Assembly: GCF_958295425.1 (NCBI RefSeq)
Contig: NC_081142.1
Location: forward strand, 20,232,530-20,296,529
Direction of reading: 5' to 3'
Length of the DNA: 64,000 bases
Origin: Solea solea
Taxonomy: Eukaryota; Chordata; Actinopteri; Pleuronectiformes; Soleidae
Shown: one piece after another, positions 53,201 through 64,000 of the stretch
Layout of the letters: each line of letters starts with the position of its first letter
Numbering within the stretch: the stretch's first letter is position 1
Notes under the pieces: generated by a model
The model's input: the letters and a program-made list of their open reading frames with translations, nothing else
The model's database searches: none
Told to the model about the DNA's origin: nothing
Program-made: the position numbers and the translations under genes

Positions 53201-53990
53201 GTCACATTTTGGATGACATACTAACCATTGACTTTTTTGTCACATTTTGGACGACATACTAACCTATGACATTTTTGACACATTTTGGACGACATACTAA
53301 ACTATGACTTTTGTGTCACATTTTGGACGACATACTAACCTATGACATTTTTTTCACATTTTGGACGACATACTAAAGTATGACTTTTTTGTCACATTTT
53401 GGATGACATACTAACCATTGACTTTTTTGTCACATTTTGGACGACATACTTACCTATGAATTTTTGTCACATTTTGGACGACACACTAACCTATGAATTT
53501 TTGTCACATTTTGGACGACATACTAACCTATGAAATTTTTTTCACATTTTGGACAGCATACTAAAGTATGACATTTTGGTCACATTTTGGACGACATACT
53601 AACCTATGACATTTTTTTCACATTTTGGACAGCATACTAAAGTATGACATTTTGGTCACATTTTGGACGACATACTAACCCATGATATTTTTGTCACATT
53701 TTGGACGACATACTAACCTATGACATTTTTTTCACATTTTGGACAGCATACTAAAGTATGACATTTCTGTCATGTTTTGGATGACATACTAAATGATGAC
53801 ATTTTTGTCATATTTTGGACTACATACTAACCTATGACTTCTTTCACGATTCGGACGACAAACTAAAGTATGACATTTTCGTCGACATGCTAACGTATGG
53901 CTTTTTTCCACATTTTGGACGACGTACTAAACTATGACTTCTTTGGGTAAAATACTAACGCTATAGGAAATACTAAGAGTAAACGTAGTT

Positions 53991-54066
53991 CAGCTCACAC
54001 GGGACTTGAACCCACAATCCCTGGTTTAAAAAAACAGTGTCTTATCAACTAAGCCACTCCTTAGGC
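53991..54066 (-). pseudogene. tRNA-Lys(UUU)-like module 5 (most degenerate)
   Basis: The anticodon arm is damaged: the plus strand reads GGTTTAAAAAAACAG, so the loop-side stem is lost. The A box and B box are still readable. It lies within the same diverged block as the other four. Confidence 0.6.
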
Positions 54067-56408
54067 TCTTTTTCCAGGGCCATAATGTACTTTGACTTTT
54101 TTGTCTCATTTTGGACAACATACTAACCTATGACATTTTCGTCACATTTTGGATGACATACTAAACTATGACATTTTTGTCACATTTTGGACAACATACT
54201 AAGCTATGACTTTTTGTCACATTTTGGACGACATACTAAACTATGACATTTTTGTCACATTTTGGACGACATACTAACCCATGACATTTTTGTCACATTT
54301 TGGACGACATACTAACCTATGACGTTTTTGTCACATTTTGGATGACATACTAACCATTGACTTTTTTGTCACATTTTGGACGACATACTAACCTATGACA
54401 TTTTTGTCACATTCTGGACGACATACTAAACTATGACATTTTTGTCACATTTTGGACGACATACTAACCTATGACATTTTTGACACATATTGGACGACAT
54501 ACTAAACTATGACTTTTGTGTCACATTTTGGACGACATACTAAAGTATGACTTTTTTGTCACATTTTGGACGACATACTAAAGTATGACTTTTTTGTCAC
54601 ACTTTGGACGACATACTAATGTATGACATTTTGTCACATTTTGGACGACATACTAACCATTGACTTTTTTGTCACATTTTGGACGACATACTAACCTATG
54701 ACTTTTTTTTCACACTTTGGATGACATACTAACCATTGACTTTTTTGTCACATTTTGGACGGCATACTAACCTATGACTTTTTTGTCACATTTTGGACGA
54801 CATACTAACCTATGACATTTTTGTCACATTTTGGACGACATACTAAGCTATGACTTTTTGTCACATTTTGGACGACATACTAAACTATGACTTTTTTGTC
54901 ATATTTTGTCACATTTTGGACAACAAACTAACCATTGACTTTTTTGTCACATTTTGGACGACATACTAATGTATGACTTTTTTGTCACATTTTGGACGAC
55001 ATTGTAACCTATTACATTTTTGTCACATTTTGGACGACATACTAACCATTGACTTTTTTGTCACATTTTGGACGGCATACTAACCTATGACTTTTTTGTC
55101 ACATTTTGGACGGCATACTAACCTATGACTTTTTTGTCACATTTTGGACGACATACTAACCTATGACATTTTTGTCACATTTTGGACGACATACTAACCT
55201 ATGACTTTTTTGTCACATTTTGGACGACATACTAATGTATGACTTTTTGTCACATTTTGGACGACATACTAACCTATGACTTTTTGGCACATTTTGGAAG
55301 ACATACTAACCCATGACATTTTTGTCACATTTTGGACGACATACTAACCTATGACTTTTTGTCACATTTTGGACGACATACTAACCATTGACTTTTTTGT
55401 CACATTTTGGACGGCATACTAACCTATTACTTTTTGTCACATTTTGGAAGACATACTAACCCATGACATTTTTGTCACATTTTGGACGACATACTAACCG
55501 ATGACTTTTTGTCACATTTTGGACGACATACTAACCTATGACTTTTTGTCACATTTTGGAAGACATACTAACCCATGACATTTTTGTCACATTTTGGACG
55601 ACTTACTAACCTATGACATTTTTGTCACATTTTGGACGACTTACTAACCTATGACATTTTTGTCACATTTTGGACGACATACTAACCATTTACTTTTTTG
55701 TCACATTTTGGACGACATACTAACCTATTACATTTTTGTCACATTTTGGACGACATACTAACCATTGACTTTTTTGTCACATTTTGGACGACATACTAAC
55801 CTATTACATTTTTGTCACATTTTGGACGACATACTAACCATTGACTTTTTTGTCACATTTTGGACGACATACTAACCTATGATATTTTTGTCACATTTTG
55901 GGACGACATACTAACCTATGACATTTTTGACACATTTTGGACGACATACTAATGTATGACTTTTTTGTCATTTTTTGGACGACATACTAAGCTATGACTT
56001 TTTTGTCACATTTTGGACAAAATACTAATACGTCTAATATTAATGTTTGGTTTGTGAGCGTCAGGAGGCCTCCACCTCATCTTGATTTCTAAAAAAAACT
56101 CCAAAGCAGATTTTTAAAATGGAAGTGAATAGGAGCTTTGACCAGAACTTTTGCACTTTTAGGTGATGGTGTCATGTGAAAATGAAAACAATACATAGGG
56201 TTAGAGAACAACCATAGCAAGGTTTTTTGTAAATTGCATTGCATTGCATTGCAATATAGAATGGACAAATACAGGACAGGGAACAAACCCCGGAGAATTC
56301 TATGGAATTCCTTGAACATCTATAATGGATAGATTGCCATTTTAGAAAACGTGATTATTTGATATCTTAGTACCATTCAATATGAAGCTACAGCAGGTTA
56401 GCTTAGAT

Positions 56409-56594
56409 CAGTGTTTCTCAACCCTGTTCCTCGGGGGAACACTGCCCTACATGTTTTAGAAGTTTCTGTCCTCGTCATTAAACTCTGCAGAAGCCTGATA
56501 ATAATGACCCATTTCTTTGAATCGGGTGTGTTGGAGGAAGGGAACTTCTAAAATATGCAGCGGGAACAGAGCGGGTTCCAATGGACCAGGGTTG
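56409..56594. mobile_element. hAT MITE, 186 bp, with perfect 8-bp target duplication
   Basis: It begins CAGTGTTTCTCAACCCTG and ends CAGGGTTGAAAAACACTG. Both flanks are GCTTAGAT (56401-56408 and 56595-56602). There is no coding capacity. Confidence 0.93.
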
Positions 56595-56609
56595 AAAAAC
56601 ACTGGCTTA

Positions 56610-58060
56610 GATGATCTTATTTTGGCAGGAAGATGAGAAAGAGTTGTGTTTCACCTTGGTTTTCAGATGTGAACTGTAGAGGGTGCTGCTTGGCAGGTTT
56701 TAACGTTCAGAGCCAGAGATGATGAGGTTAATAGGCATCAGCGGTGCAGCTGTGATAAAAAGAAGGGACAAACCAAGGACAACTATAGGACAGGGAGAGG
56801 ACAGAGGGTTCTGAAATGGCTGCAATGTCAGTGTATATTGTACAAACTATTAATTTTTCATGTCAGTGAGATGTTTCTTACAGTTTTTAATGGCTGTCTC
56901 GTTTGTGCTGAGCTTCATATGCTGATTAGGAACGACCCTCGTGAGTCTGCTTCCAATGGAGATTAAGTCTGTAACCTGGATTGTGCCACAAATGGTCTAA
57001 AGCTGCCCTACATGTGTGTTTTTTGCAAAAAATTTAAACTTAAATCTCTTTTGGTGATATGACATCTTTACATTTTCTTTTAAAGGTCTGTTTCACCCAT
57101 TTTTTCCCACTTGTTCAAATGAAGAATAGACAGATCCAACTGTCTGATATACCAAATAACAATTTAATTGCACTGGGTTTAATAGCCAGTTTAGAAATTT
57201 CCACAGTTCTACAAAATATACATGGTTTCAGAGGCTCGTTTTTTTGTTTTTTTTTTTGAAGAAATTCCTGGTGACAGTTCTTCTATTCCTAATCTGTAAT
57301 TTAAAAAACAATAGATCAATTTACAGAAATTTGTCCCAATAGTGGGGAATATTTCATGATATTTCTACAATTGCATGAACACTCTGTGATCATTAACTTA
57401 TACCATTGTTGAAAAAAAAAAATTTTAAGATAACATACACAGAAAAAGTAACTGCAGTCGTTTTGTTGTGTGATCCACTGAAAACAAAATGACACGAGCA
57501 GTGATTCACGGACTTAATACAGTGCTAGTTCAGGGAACCCTCCCAGATAAGAACACACATTTCTGTATTATTCTATACATCAGAAGATGTACACAGATTT
57601 CCTGATGTATCCAAACAGAATAAGTGATAAGTGGAGAGGAAACACACCATTACTCGGTTGACAGCAGAATAAATATTGATGTGTTTTTCTGTATGAGATC
57701 AATTTTCAAAACACGGGGTACGATGGACTCGTCTGTGCCACACATTACACTCAATTCACCCTTGAAACGTGTCATTCAAAATAAACGTCAAACTTTCCGA
57801 ACATGATGTCAGACTTCGACTGAATTATAGGTGTCTGTGTGCAATATAAGGCAATGATAGCAAGGAAAAAAGCTGCTTCATACATTATTTAGATAATGTC
57901 TGACTATAACATCCTGTCAATCCCTGTACCGACGGCTCTGTATCTCCTTTCAATTCTGCTTCATTTCACACAGCCAAGCCGTTTTGTGTTAGAACTGAAA
58001 TTCTAAGGAGAGTCCACAGAAGAGCAGAGTCAGTCATTTGGAGCCGCGTCGGGCCGAGCT
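56610..58060. other. Intergenic DNA and probable 3' UTR of the rgs21-like gene
   Basis: No other exon was recognised. No canonical poly(A) hexamer on the minus strand stood out close to the stop at 58069. Confidence 0.4.
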
Positions 58061-58068
58061 CGATTTCC

Positions 58069-60905
58069 TCAAGTTGCTTTCATGGCTTGCTCTGCCTGTT
58101 CCTGGAGAGCTTGGTAGATTTCGGATTTCAGAAATCGTGGATAACAGTCATTTTCCATCAGGCTGTATATCAGTCTCTGCGCGCTGTCAAAGCAATCTGG
58201 CCCTGGCTGAGAGAGATTCCGGCTGATTTCTTCTCTTGTCACACAGTCAATATTTATCTGGGTTCAGAAAACAGCAACTTTTATTTCACCCATGACTCGT
58301 TTTCATTTTAGAGATAGTATAATATTATGAGGAAAGAACTATGTGTTCAAGCAGTCACAGAAAAACTGTGTTTGGTGAGTGAAACCATGCAGGAGTGACG
58401 GGGACAAGAAGACCAGCGGTCGACGCGGACGTGAAAAACACAGGTGTTTACTTGTTTCACATCCTCGTGTGTAAATGCCGTACCTGTCTCAGAGCATCGA
58501 CCCGGACGAACTCTGCGTAGATCCCGTTGGCGGCGTCCGTCATTTCTGCCTCACTGGTGATTTTCTTGTAGTTCTCGCAGGCCAGCCAAAAGGAAAGGTT
58601 CTCCTCACTGTATTCTGTTTTCAGGAAGTTCTCAAACACCAGCTGGCCTGCTGTACACACACAGAGACCCAGAGAGTCCAGAAACAGTTTCCTCATAAAT
58701 ACTCAACACAAGGTAAATCACAGTGAGGTGAAGGGAGGGAAATAATGAAATGAGGAAAATATTCTTTCTCGTCTGACTGCATATTTCACTTATATGGTTA
58801 TGATTTTCCCTAAAACACACAACAAGAAGAATTACTTTCCAGTGAAAATCTGCAGACTAATGCAACTATTATTTAATGTACACCCGTTAAAATTTAAAGC
58901 TGCAGTGCATAGGTTTGGGTGATTTTTGTCAGGCTATTGGACGACTTTTTTTTCTTAAACATAATTCTTTGATTATGATGTATAATATTGGAACTTTTCT
59001 CTTCACAAAGACCAAACAGAGAGCCACCTGGACAGCTAAAACACACATGAGATCTGATTTTTCCAAGGCTGATTCAAACCACATACAGCGGTTCTGATAA
59101 GATTTTTAGAATCAGAATCACAATAACAATCGGTATTTATTGCCAAGTACATTTAAGGAATTTAACAGTAATATAACATAATTTATACAGTAACACAAAC
59201 ACAAATTATGTACATATCCATTTCAATCTGAATGTTTTATTCACTCCGATAGGATTACGAAGTGTCTTCCCTGGGATTCCACAGAAGGTGGTCTATTTTT
59301 GCCAGGATGATGCAACACAAACGCTTCAATTCAGCAGAATCCAGCACGAGCAAGACAGGAAGTCAAACACCGATACAACATTAAGCGTTTTTTTCAGAAT
59401 AAAAGTTCTGCCTCCCTCGCAGCGCGTCTCAAACGTCAACAACAACATTTACATGGATCCGGAGAAACAGAAGTTAATTGGAGGCTCGACTTAACCATTT
59501 GGGACAGAAACAGGCACAGATTTCTGTTCTGTCCATTTTGTTTATTTTGTCCAGACCACTTGTTTTATAGAAATCCATGTGAAAGACGAGTCTAGACAAT
59601 GTCAATATGGACACTTGCAATATATGATGTGATCGTTTGGTCAGGTAAATCCGATTCTGATCAGTTATGCTTAATCTGATTTGTGCTGCAGTCTAAATAG
59701 TGAAAGTTTATTATTTCAGTAATCTTTCACTCACATCCCCTCTTTCCCTCTACACAGTTCTTGTTTGTTGCATCATCTTTGTTTACAGACTTCTTTCAAC
59801 TGCCAGGTATGTGTGGAGGGCCATTTCACATCAAAACCTTCATCAACAAACCCTGGAACCTGATGTGCACTCCCACAGCATCACACAATTACACACACAC
59901 ACACACAGACACCGACTGTATGTTTCTTATCTTCCCCTCACACCCTCCTCCCCTCCCCCCCTTACCTTTGTTACAGGCTCATTCAAAGAATGTGTGACTC
60001 TAACCCAGGTGTAAAATACTTAGCGCGTCTTCTAAGAGCGCAACCAAAACCGCTAACTGCAAGCACCAGTGTCATTCACACAAATCGCTTCACATCAATC
60101 CCAGGTGGCGCTCTGACAGTAATTGACAGGAAACAAAATATGTCTGGGGGCTGCGACAAATCACTTTGGCTTCATATCCGAGCCCTTAATCATAAACACA
60201 GTCGACTCTTAAAAAAAATCACAACGAGATGTACTGTACGGTAAATGCCGTCAGATTGCATCTGCCACATGCACAACAATTTATCTCCCCCCCCCCGACT
60301 CCCCCCCTCCACTGTTTACCTATTTGTCATGCGTGACACTGCATTTTTAACAAAGGGAAATGGAACAACTGCCACGCGGGACAAAATTTATCTTCCGCAG
60401 GACAGTTAATCTTGACGCCGGAGACAATGGGGTGAAATATTACAGATCAGCAGAATTCATTTGAGTAAAGTAATGAGAAAGGAAAGGTGGCAGAAATGGG
60501 GGGGGGCGGGGGGGGCATCTGTCCCTTCAGTCGTTCTCAAACAGAAGGAGAGAGAATGTGGTCACCTTTATAAATGAAAATGAGCTGGCTTGGAATCAGC
60601 CTATCTACATTGGCAGCTCACGTAAGGCCCCCTTATCTCTTTTAAATATATCTCCAAATGGATTTGATGAACTCGCAGGAAGAATATATCCTTCATTCGG
60701 CTCCTCGAGAAGGCTGAGAGCGATTTGAGATGAGGTGCAGGACCGGAGCAGCAGAGAATAGCAAAGGGTGAAAAGAGGGGGACAGAGAATTGAGAGGGGC
60801 TTTGACAAGAGAGTGAGGGAAGTAAATCCATAAGCTGGCTCACTTTTACACTCGAGTAGTTGGTCGAGTGACTCTCCCCAGGCCATGACATCAGCTATAG
60901 CAGCC
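58069..60905 (-). CDS. R4-subfamily RGS protein, rgs21-like (three firm 3' exons)
   Basis: Three coding exons are clear on the minus strand: 60905-60844, 58650-58484 and 58257-58069 (stop TGA). They have AG acceptors, GT donors and phases identical to those of the rgs13-like gene (62, 167 and 189 nt). They encode AAIADVMAWGESLDQLLECK, then an RGS box with TEYSEENLSFWLACEN, INID and ENDCYPRFLKSEIY, ending in MKAT. The G-alpha-contacting Glu-Asn pair, the Asn of INID, and the Asp and Arg of NDCYPR are kept. SFW replaces the usual EFW or DFW, and DALRQ replaces APKE. AQRLIYSLM and FLKSEIY recall RGS21, while TGQ-VF recalls RGS1. Position at the 5' end of the cluster favours rgs21. A candidate first exon lies at 63454-63479. 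The large second intron holds no other gene that I see. Confidence 0.85.
59105..59215. mobile_element. Interspersed repeat fragment (AGAATCAGAATCAC type)
   Basis: TTAGAATCAGAATCACAATA, then GGTATTTATTGCCAAGTAC, is a familiar tail of a dispersed fish retroelement. It lies in the intron of the rgs21-like gene. Confidence 0.5.
60289..60516. repeat. C-run and G-run pair, possible G-quadruplex
   Basis: A run of ten C with CCCCCCC nearby at 60289-60309, and G runs interrupted by one C at 60498-60516, lie about 190 bp apart and could pair or form a quadruplex. They sit just downstream of the 62-nt RGS exon, in its intron. Confidence 0.6.
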
Positions 60906-60964
60906 CTGTAGAGCAAAAAAAATGTTACAGGTCAGATAATTAAATATCAGGGACCACAACTTAA

Positions 60965-61194
60965 CCCTTTAACACCGAGTGTATCACAAATTTAACACGC
61001 AAAATCTGGTGTTCATGTGCAACTCAAGTTTTCGTTTTTTCTTCATTTTAAATTGTTAATACACTATTTTAACGTGCAGTAAATTGTGAATAACTGCCAG
61101 ATACTGAAAGTTATTCTGGAAAAATGGACAAAAACACTTACTCACAGGATCATTTCTGGCCCTTTTATGGTTATGAGGGTTAGGTGTTAAAGGG
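60965..61194. mobile_element. piggyBac-like MITE, 230 bp, TTAA target site
   Basis: It starts CCCTTTAACACC and ends GGTGTTAAAGGG, perfect 12-bp inverted repeats, and is flanked by TTAA on both sides (60961-60964 and 61195-61198). TTAA duplication and CCC ends are typical of piggyBac. No transposase is present. Confidence 0.88.
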
Positions 61195-61926
61195 TTAATT
61201 TCTTCTTGACAACACTAACATTGAAACAGAGCGTAAAAATGGCAGTTATTTTACTTCAAAATACATATGTATGAACAAGGACTATAGAGATAATGTGAAT
61301 CAGCTCTATTTACAGAATACTGACAATGAGTCATCTCTCTTTGTGGACTGTGTAAAAAAGTTGTAAATAGTAGAGACAAAGCCGGAGAGAACTTTGCTGT
61401 TGTTTTCACCTCTAAGAAGCCGTCGTGTCTTTCTCTTTATTGTTTTCTTTCTCAAAGTTGAGAACTTCACTTCTTAGCTTCAGGCTCAACGCTTTCATTT
61501 CCAACAGCAGCAGCAGCAGGAAACTGAAGGCGAAAAAAAAAGCTCTGAAACCCAAAGTTAGAAACGAGCTGATGAACTTAGGAGTGACTGTAATATGAGT
61601 ATAATTGGCAATACGGCAACACGAAACACAAAAGGTCTATTTGAAGTTGAAAAGAGAGATTGACAGACATATTCCGAACACTTCCTTTTTATGCTGTTGG
61701 ATTTTTTTTTTTATAATTACCCCTAGTGCAATATTTGTATTTTATATATATATAAAGAGATTGTTAGTACTGACACAATATTTAAGTGAGGCAACACTGC
61801 ACACTTTTGGATACTACACTACAAAATGTTGTCTTACTATAGGAGCGTGTGGCATGTTTTGACACAGAGGTCCAAATCTTAAGAGTCAGACGTCTAATTC
61901 AGACACTTCACAATTAAGAAAGACAC

Positions 61927-62763
61927 TACGGCGGCGTATTAGGGCGTAAGTATGAATTTAAAAAAAAAATAACCTGGGGGAAGGGGGTCAAATTTTGGGT
62001 AAAAAGTCGCAGATTTACGAGATTAAAAGTGGCAAATCTACAAGAAAATAAAGTCACAGTGGGCATTTTTCAGCACCACAGACAGCGTCAGATTGCGCTC
62101 ACATGAAAGAGCCACCAAGCAGGCCACCTGTGAACCATCAATACAAAGGAGATTGTAGTAATCAGTGGGTTCCCAGTTGTGGTGGACTGTGATGCTGAGA
62201 ATGTCCCACATGCTTGCTGCAGTAGAGAGGCTGGGATTAACCTATACCCACACTAACGTGTCCGCGTGGCATTCCCTGATAAAAACAAAACACTATTTTT
62301 AGTAAATCTGCTACTTTTTTTTCATGGATTTGCCACTTTTGATCTCATAAATCTGTGACTTTGTCCTTGTAGATTTGCTACTTTAATCTCATATATATGC
62401 GACTTTGTTCTCGTAGATTTGCTCCTTTTAATCTCATAAATCTGTGACATTGTCCTTGTAGATTTGCTACTTTTAATCTCATAAATATGCGACTTTGTTC
62501 TCGTAGATTTGCTCTTTTTAATCTCATAAATCTGTGAATTTATTTTCTCATAGATTTGCCACTTTAAATCTCATAAATCTGGGACTTTATTTTCACGTAG
62601 ATGTGCTCCTTTTAATCTCATAAATCTGCGACTTTATTTTCTCGTAGATTTGCCACTTTTAATCTCAAAAATATGCAACTTCTTTCTTGAAATATTACCC
62701 CCCTCCCCCTGGTCTGTGATTTTTTTTTTGTTTTTCATACTTGGCCCTAATACGCCGTCGTAA
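61927..62763. mobile_element. Composite inverted-repeat element with internal tandem array
   Basis: The left end reads TACGGCGGCGTATTAGGGC and the right end GGCCCTAATACGCCGTCGTA, forming inverted repeats of about 30 bp. Next inside are AGGGGGT/ACCCCC motifs and then the AGATTTGC/GCAAATCT unit, once at the left in reverse and many times at the right. No coding frame. Superfamily not assigned. Confidence 0.75.
62300..62690. repeat. Tandem repeat of a roughly 45-60-bp unit
   Basis: TAGATTTGCTACTTTTAATC followed by TCATAAATCTGTGACTTTG is repeated about seven times with small length changes. It is part of the right arm of the composite element. Confidence 0.8.
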
Positions 62764-62989
62764 TCATCTACTTTCCAGTGTTGTAGTAAACTATTTGCTT
62801 GTGCTCATTAGGCCCCCTGACAGTCAACCATAGTGGTTTGGTTTTACATGATTTAATATTCCGTGGGAATCACAGCAACGAGTCCTCGGTTCACTGACAT
62901 CAGCCGGGAAGTCTTATTTCTGTAAATCTAATTGGAACGTGTCCACAATCAGTTAGATTTATGTAAGTATGTCAGCTAACAGCGCGACT

Positions 62990-63095
62990 GGCTGCACCCT
63001 CCTTGTGTGAACTCTCCTTGATGTTGTCTATGTACAGTGCCTTGAGATAATGTATGTTATGATTTGGCGCTATACAAACAAAATTGAATTGAATT
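62990..63095. mobile_element. Retroelement tail (TTGAA-type)
   Basis: GTACAGTGCCTTGAGATAA, GGCGCTATACAAACAAA and ATTGAATTGAATT are the end of a common fish retroelement with a pentamer tail. Confidence 0.6.
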
Positions 63096-63453
63096 ACTAC
63101 ACGTTTTTTTTGGGGGGGGGGGGGACTTTAAATTAGATTTTAACGATATCTGTGGTGGTGTTGCCGTAGCTGCAGAAAAAAAAAACGTCCCAGCGGTGAA
63201 TGTGACACGAGGATTTACAGCAGGTGAATATGTTGAAAAGTGAAATGTAAATAGAGAAGGAGTGCCCGCGCTGACAGACTCTCAGGCTCAAACTGTGTTG
63301 AATGTATAAGAGATGCTGTCCAGATTCTCTGTGGTGTATATAAATATGCATTATCAGCTGGCAGGTGCAGCCGCGCCAGTATTTATGGAGACGTGTGTAA
63401 TTCTTTTTATTTTTTAAGTTGTGATTAATCGCCGGAAATCTCTTGGCTCTAAC

Positions 63454-63479
63454 TCGCAAACACACATATTGTATTCCAT
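63454..63479 (-). CDS. Candidate first coding exon of the rgs21-like gene
   Basis: The minus strand has ATG in a strong context (ATCACCATGG) followed by codons for MEYNMCVC and then GA before a possible donor, GTTAGA. The phase joins exactly to the exon at 60905 and would give a 147-residue protein. That matches the short length of RGS21 as I recall it, and the distance from Met to the first-helix Trp would be the same (18 residues). The donor is not a strong consensus and the exon is only 26 nt, so chance is possible. Confidence 0.35.
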
Positions 63480-63864
63480 GGTGATTTCAGCTGTAAGAAA
63501 TGTAAATAATGCTTTTTTCCGGCTCCAAGCGCACAGCAACAAACAAAGACTAAATCAGCCGCTGTCAGCGTGAAGGTGTACTTCAAAATGCACAGCTGCT
63601 TTTACCAGACAGCCAAGGCCAAACTCAGCAGTGAGCAGCTGAGCGGGGGCAGCTAGCACTTGTCAGGGGAAAAAAAGAAGAGGTACTACTGCTGCGGCTT
63701 GTACTTGTAACAATGTAGTTTAAGCCTCTGTTTATCTCGGGCAACAATCTGTCAGTTGTAATTACACGGAAATCAAGGGTGGTTGAGTTTTTAAAAACAA
63801 CATGTGCAGTAGTACTATACAGTAGTGAATGATTATTAATAAATATCTTTATGAGAATCAAAGC

Positions 63865-64000
63865 AGGCCACACCAGGTAGGTGTAGTGGTTAGCACTCAA
63901 GACCCGGGTTTGAGCGTGGAGTTAGCTTTTTTTTTCCCGTGTGTGCGTGGGTTTCCTCCGGTTTCTCCAGCTTCCACCCGGAGTCCAAAAACATGCAGAA
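63865..64000 (+). mobile_element. tRNA-headed SINE-like element, cut by the window end
   Basis: GGTGTAGTGGTTAGCAC resembles an A box and CCCGGGTTTGAGCG a B box. The body GTGTGCGTGGGTTTCCTCCG and CAAAAACATGCAG matches the dispersed retroelement at 11, 26.6 and 30.8 kb. The element continues past the window. Confidence 0.6.

Larger units (their letters stand above)
32084..56029. repeat. 24-kb satellite array of a 37-38-bp monomer
   Basis: About 630 head-to-tail monomers fill this region. On the plus strand each has TATGACTTTTTTGTCAC, then ATTTTGGACGACATAC, then a short variable joint (TAACC, TAAAC, TAATG, TAAAG, TAATC or TAACCAT). TGAC and GTCA form a small inverted repeat around the T run. 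Variants differ in T-run length, TTTTCT versus TTTTTT, and CATTTTT. The left part, to about 36.8 kb, is richer in the TTTTCTG form; the right part is richer in CATTTTTG and TCATATTTT forms. No frame on either strand stays open for long. The array lies between the second and third RGS genes and accounts for most of the 36 kb separating them. Its edges are abrupt and sit in ordinary AT-rich DNA. Confidence 0.97.

Noticed and set aside
32084..56029. Satellite considered as a CRISPR array or repeat-protein gene
   Set aside because: The repeats are contiguous without unique spacers, the host is a vertebrate, and stop codons close all frames on both strands.
60601..60916. Two roughly 100-codon minus-strand frames read as a single protein
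   Set aside because: Only the first part (60905-60844) is an RGS exon; the rest is intron reading past the GT donor.
61437..61519. Minus-strand ATG frame beginning MKALSLKLRSE as an upstream RGS exon
   Set aside because: An in-frame TAG comes two bases before the only good donor, and the phase would not match the exon at 60905.

Overview
The window looks like nuclear DNA of a bony fish, most likely a percomorph. This rests on compact RGS genes with GT-AG introns and on many short hAT-, piggyBac- and L2/SINE-type repeats of kinds common in teleosts. It is not prokaryotic. Almost every long open frame is a chance frame or lies in a repeat. The supported protein-coding content is three small R4-subfamily RGS (regulator of G-protein signalling) genes, all on the minus strand.

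Layout, left to right. 1-13.6 kb: gene-poor DNA with a foldback element holding a 98-bp tandem repeat, a 300-bp MITE, a 612-bp hAT element with a perfect 8-bp target duplication, and a smaller hAT element. 13.6-15.25 kb: a complete five-exon RGS gene, best matched to rgs13, with a TATA box. 15.3-19.7 kb: repeats, plus two adjacent CTCF-like motifs. 19.7-22.3 kb: a second complete five-exon RGS gene of divergent sequence, possibly rgs1 by position. 22.3-32.1 kb: intergenic DNA with a 113-bp inverted duplication, L2/SINE-like fragments, an hAT copy and a pyrimidine-rich tract. 32.1-56.0 kb: a nearly uninterrupted 24-kb satellite of a 37-38-bp monomer, about 630 copies. 56.0-64.0 kb: an hAT MITE, the third RGS gene (rgs21-like, 3' exons secure, first exon tentative), a piggyBac-like MITE, a composite inverted-repeat element and SINE-like sequence.

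The RGS genes are read rgs21-like, then rgs1-like, then rgs13. This agrees with the vertebrate order RGS18-RGS21-RGS1-RGS13-RGS2 as I recall it. The encoded proteins are single RGS-box proteins of about 147-193 residues, expected to speed GTP hydrolysis by Gi/Gq alpha subunits under the membrane.

The most unusual structure is the satellite. Five antisense tRNA-Lys(UUU)-like modules punctuate it, each with recognisable A- and B-box promoter elements inside a roughly 265-bp diverged block. Part of the array is organised as two successive near-identical 4,456-bp higher-order units. The strand read by the tRNA-like modules almost lacks T runs, whereas the other strand has a T run in every monomer. 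I know of no described family with this organisation, but I could not search databases.
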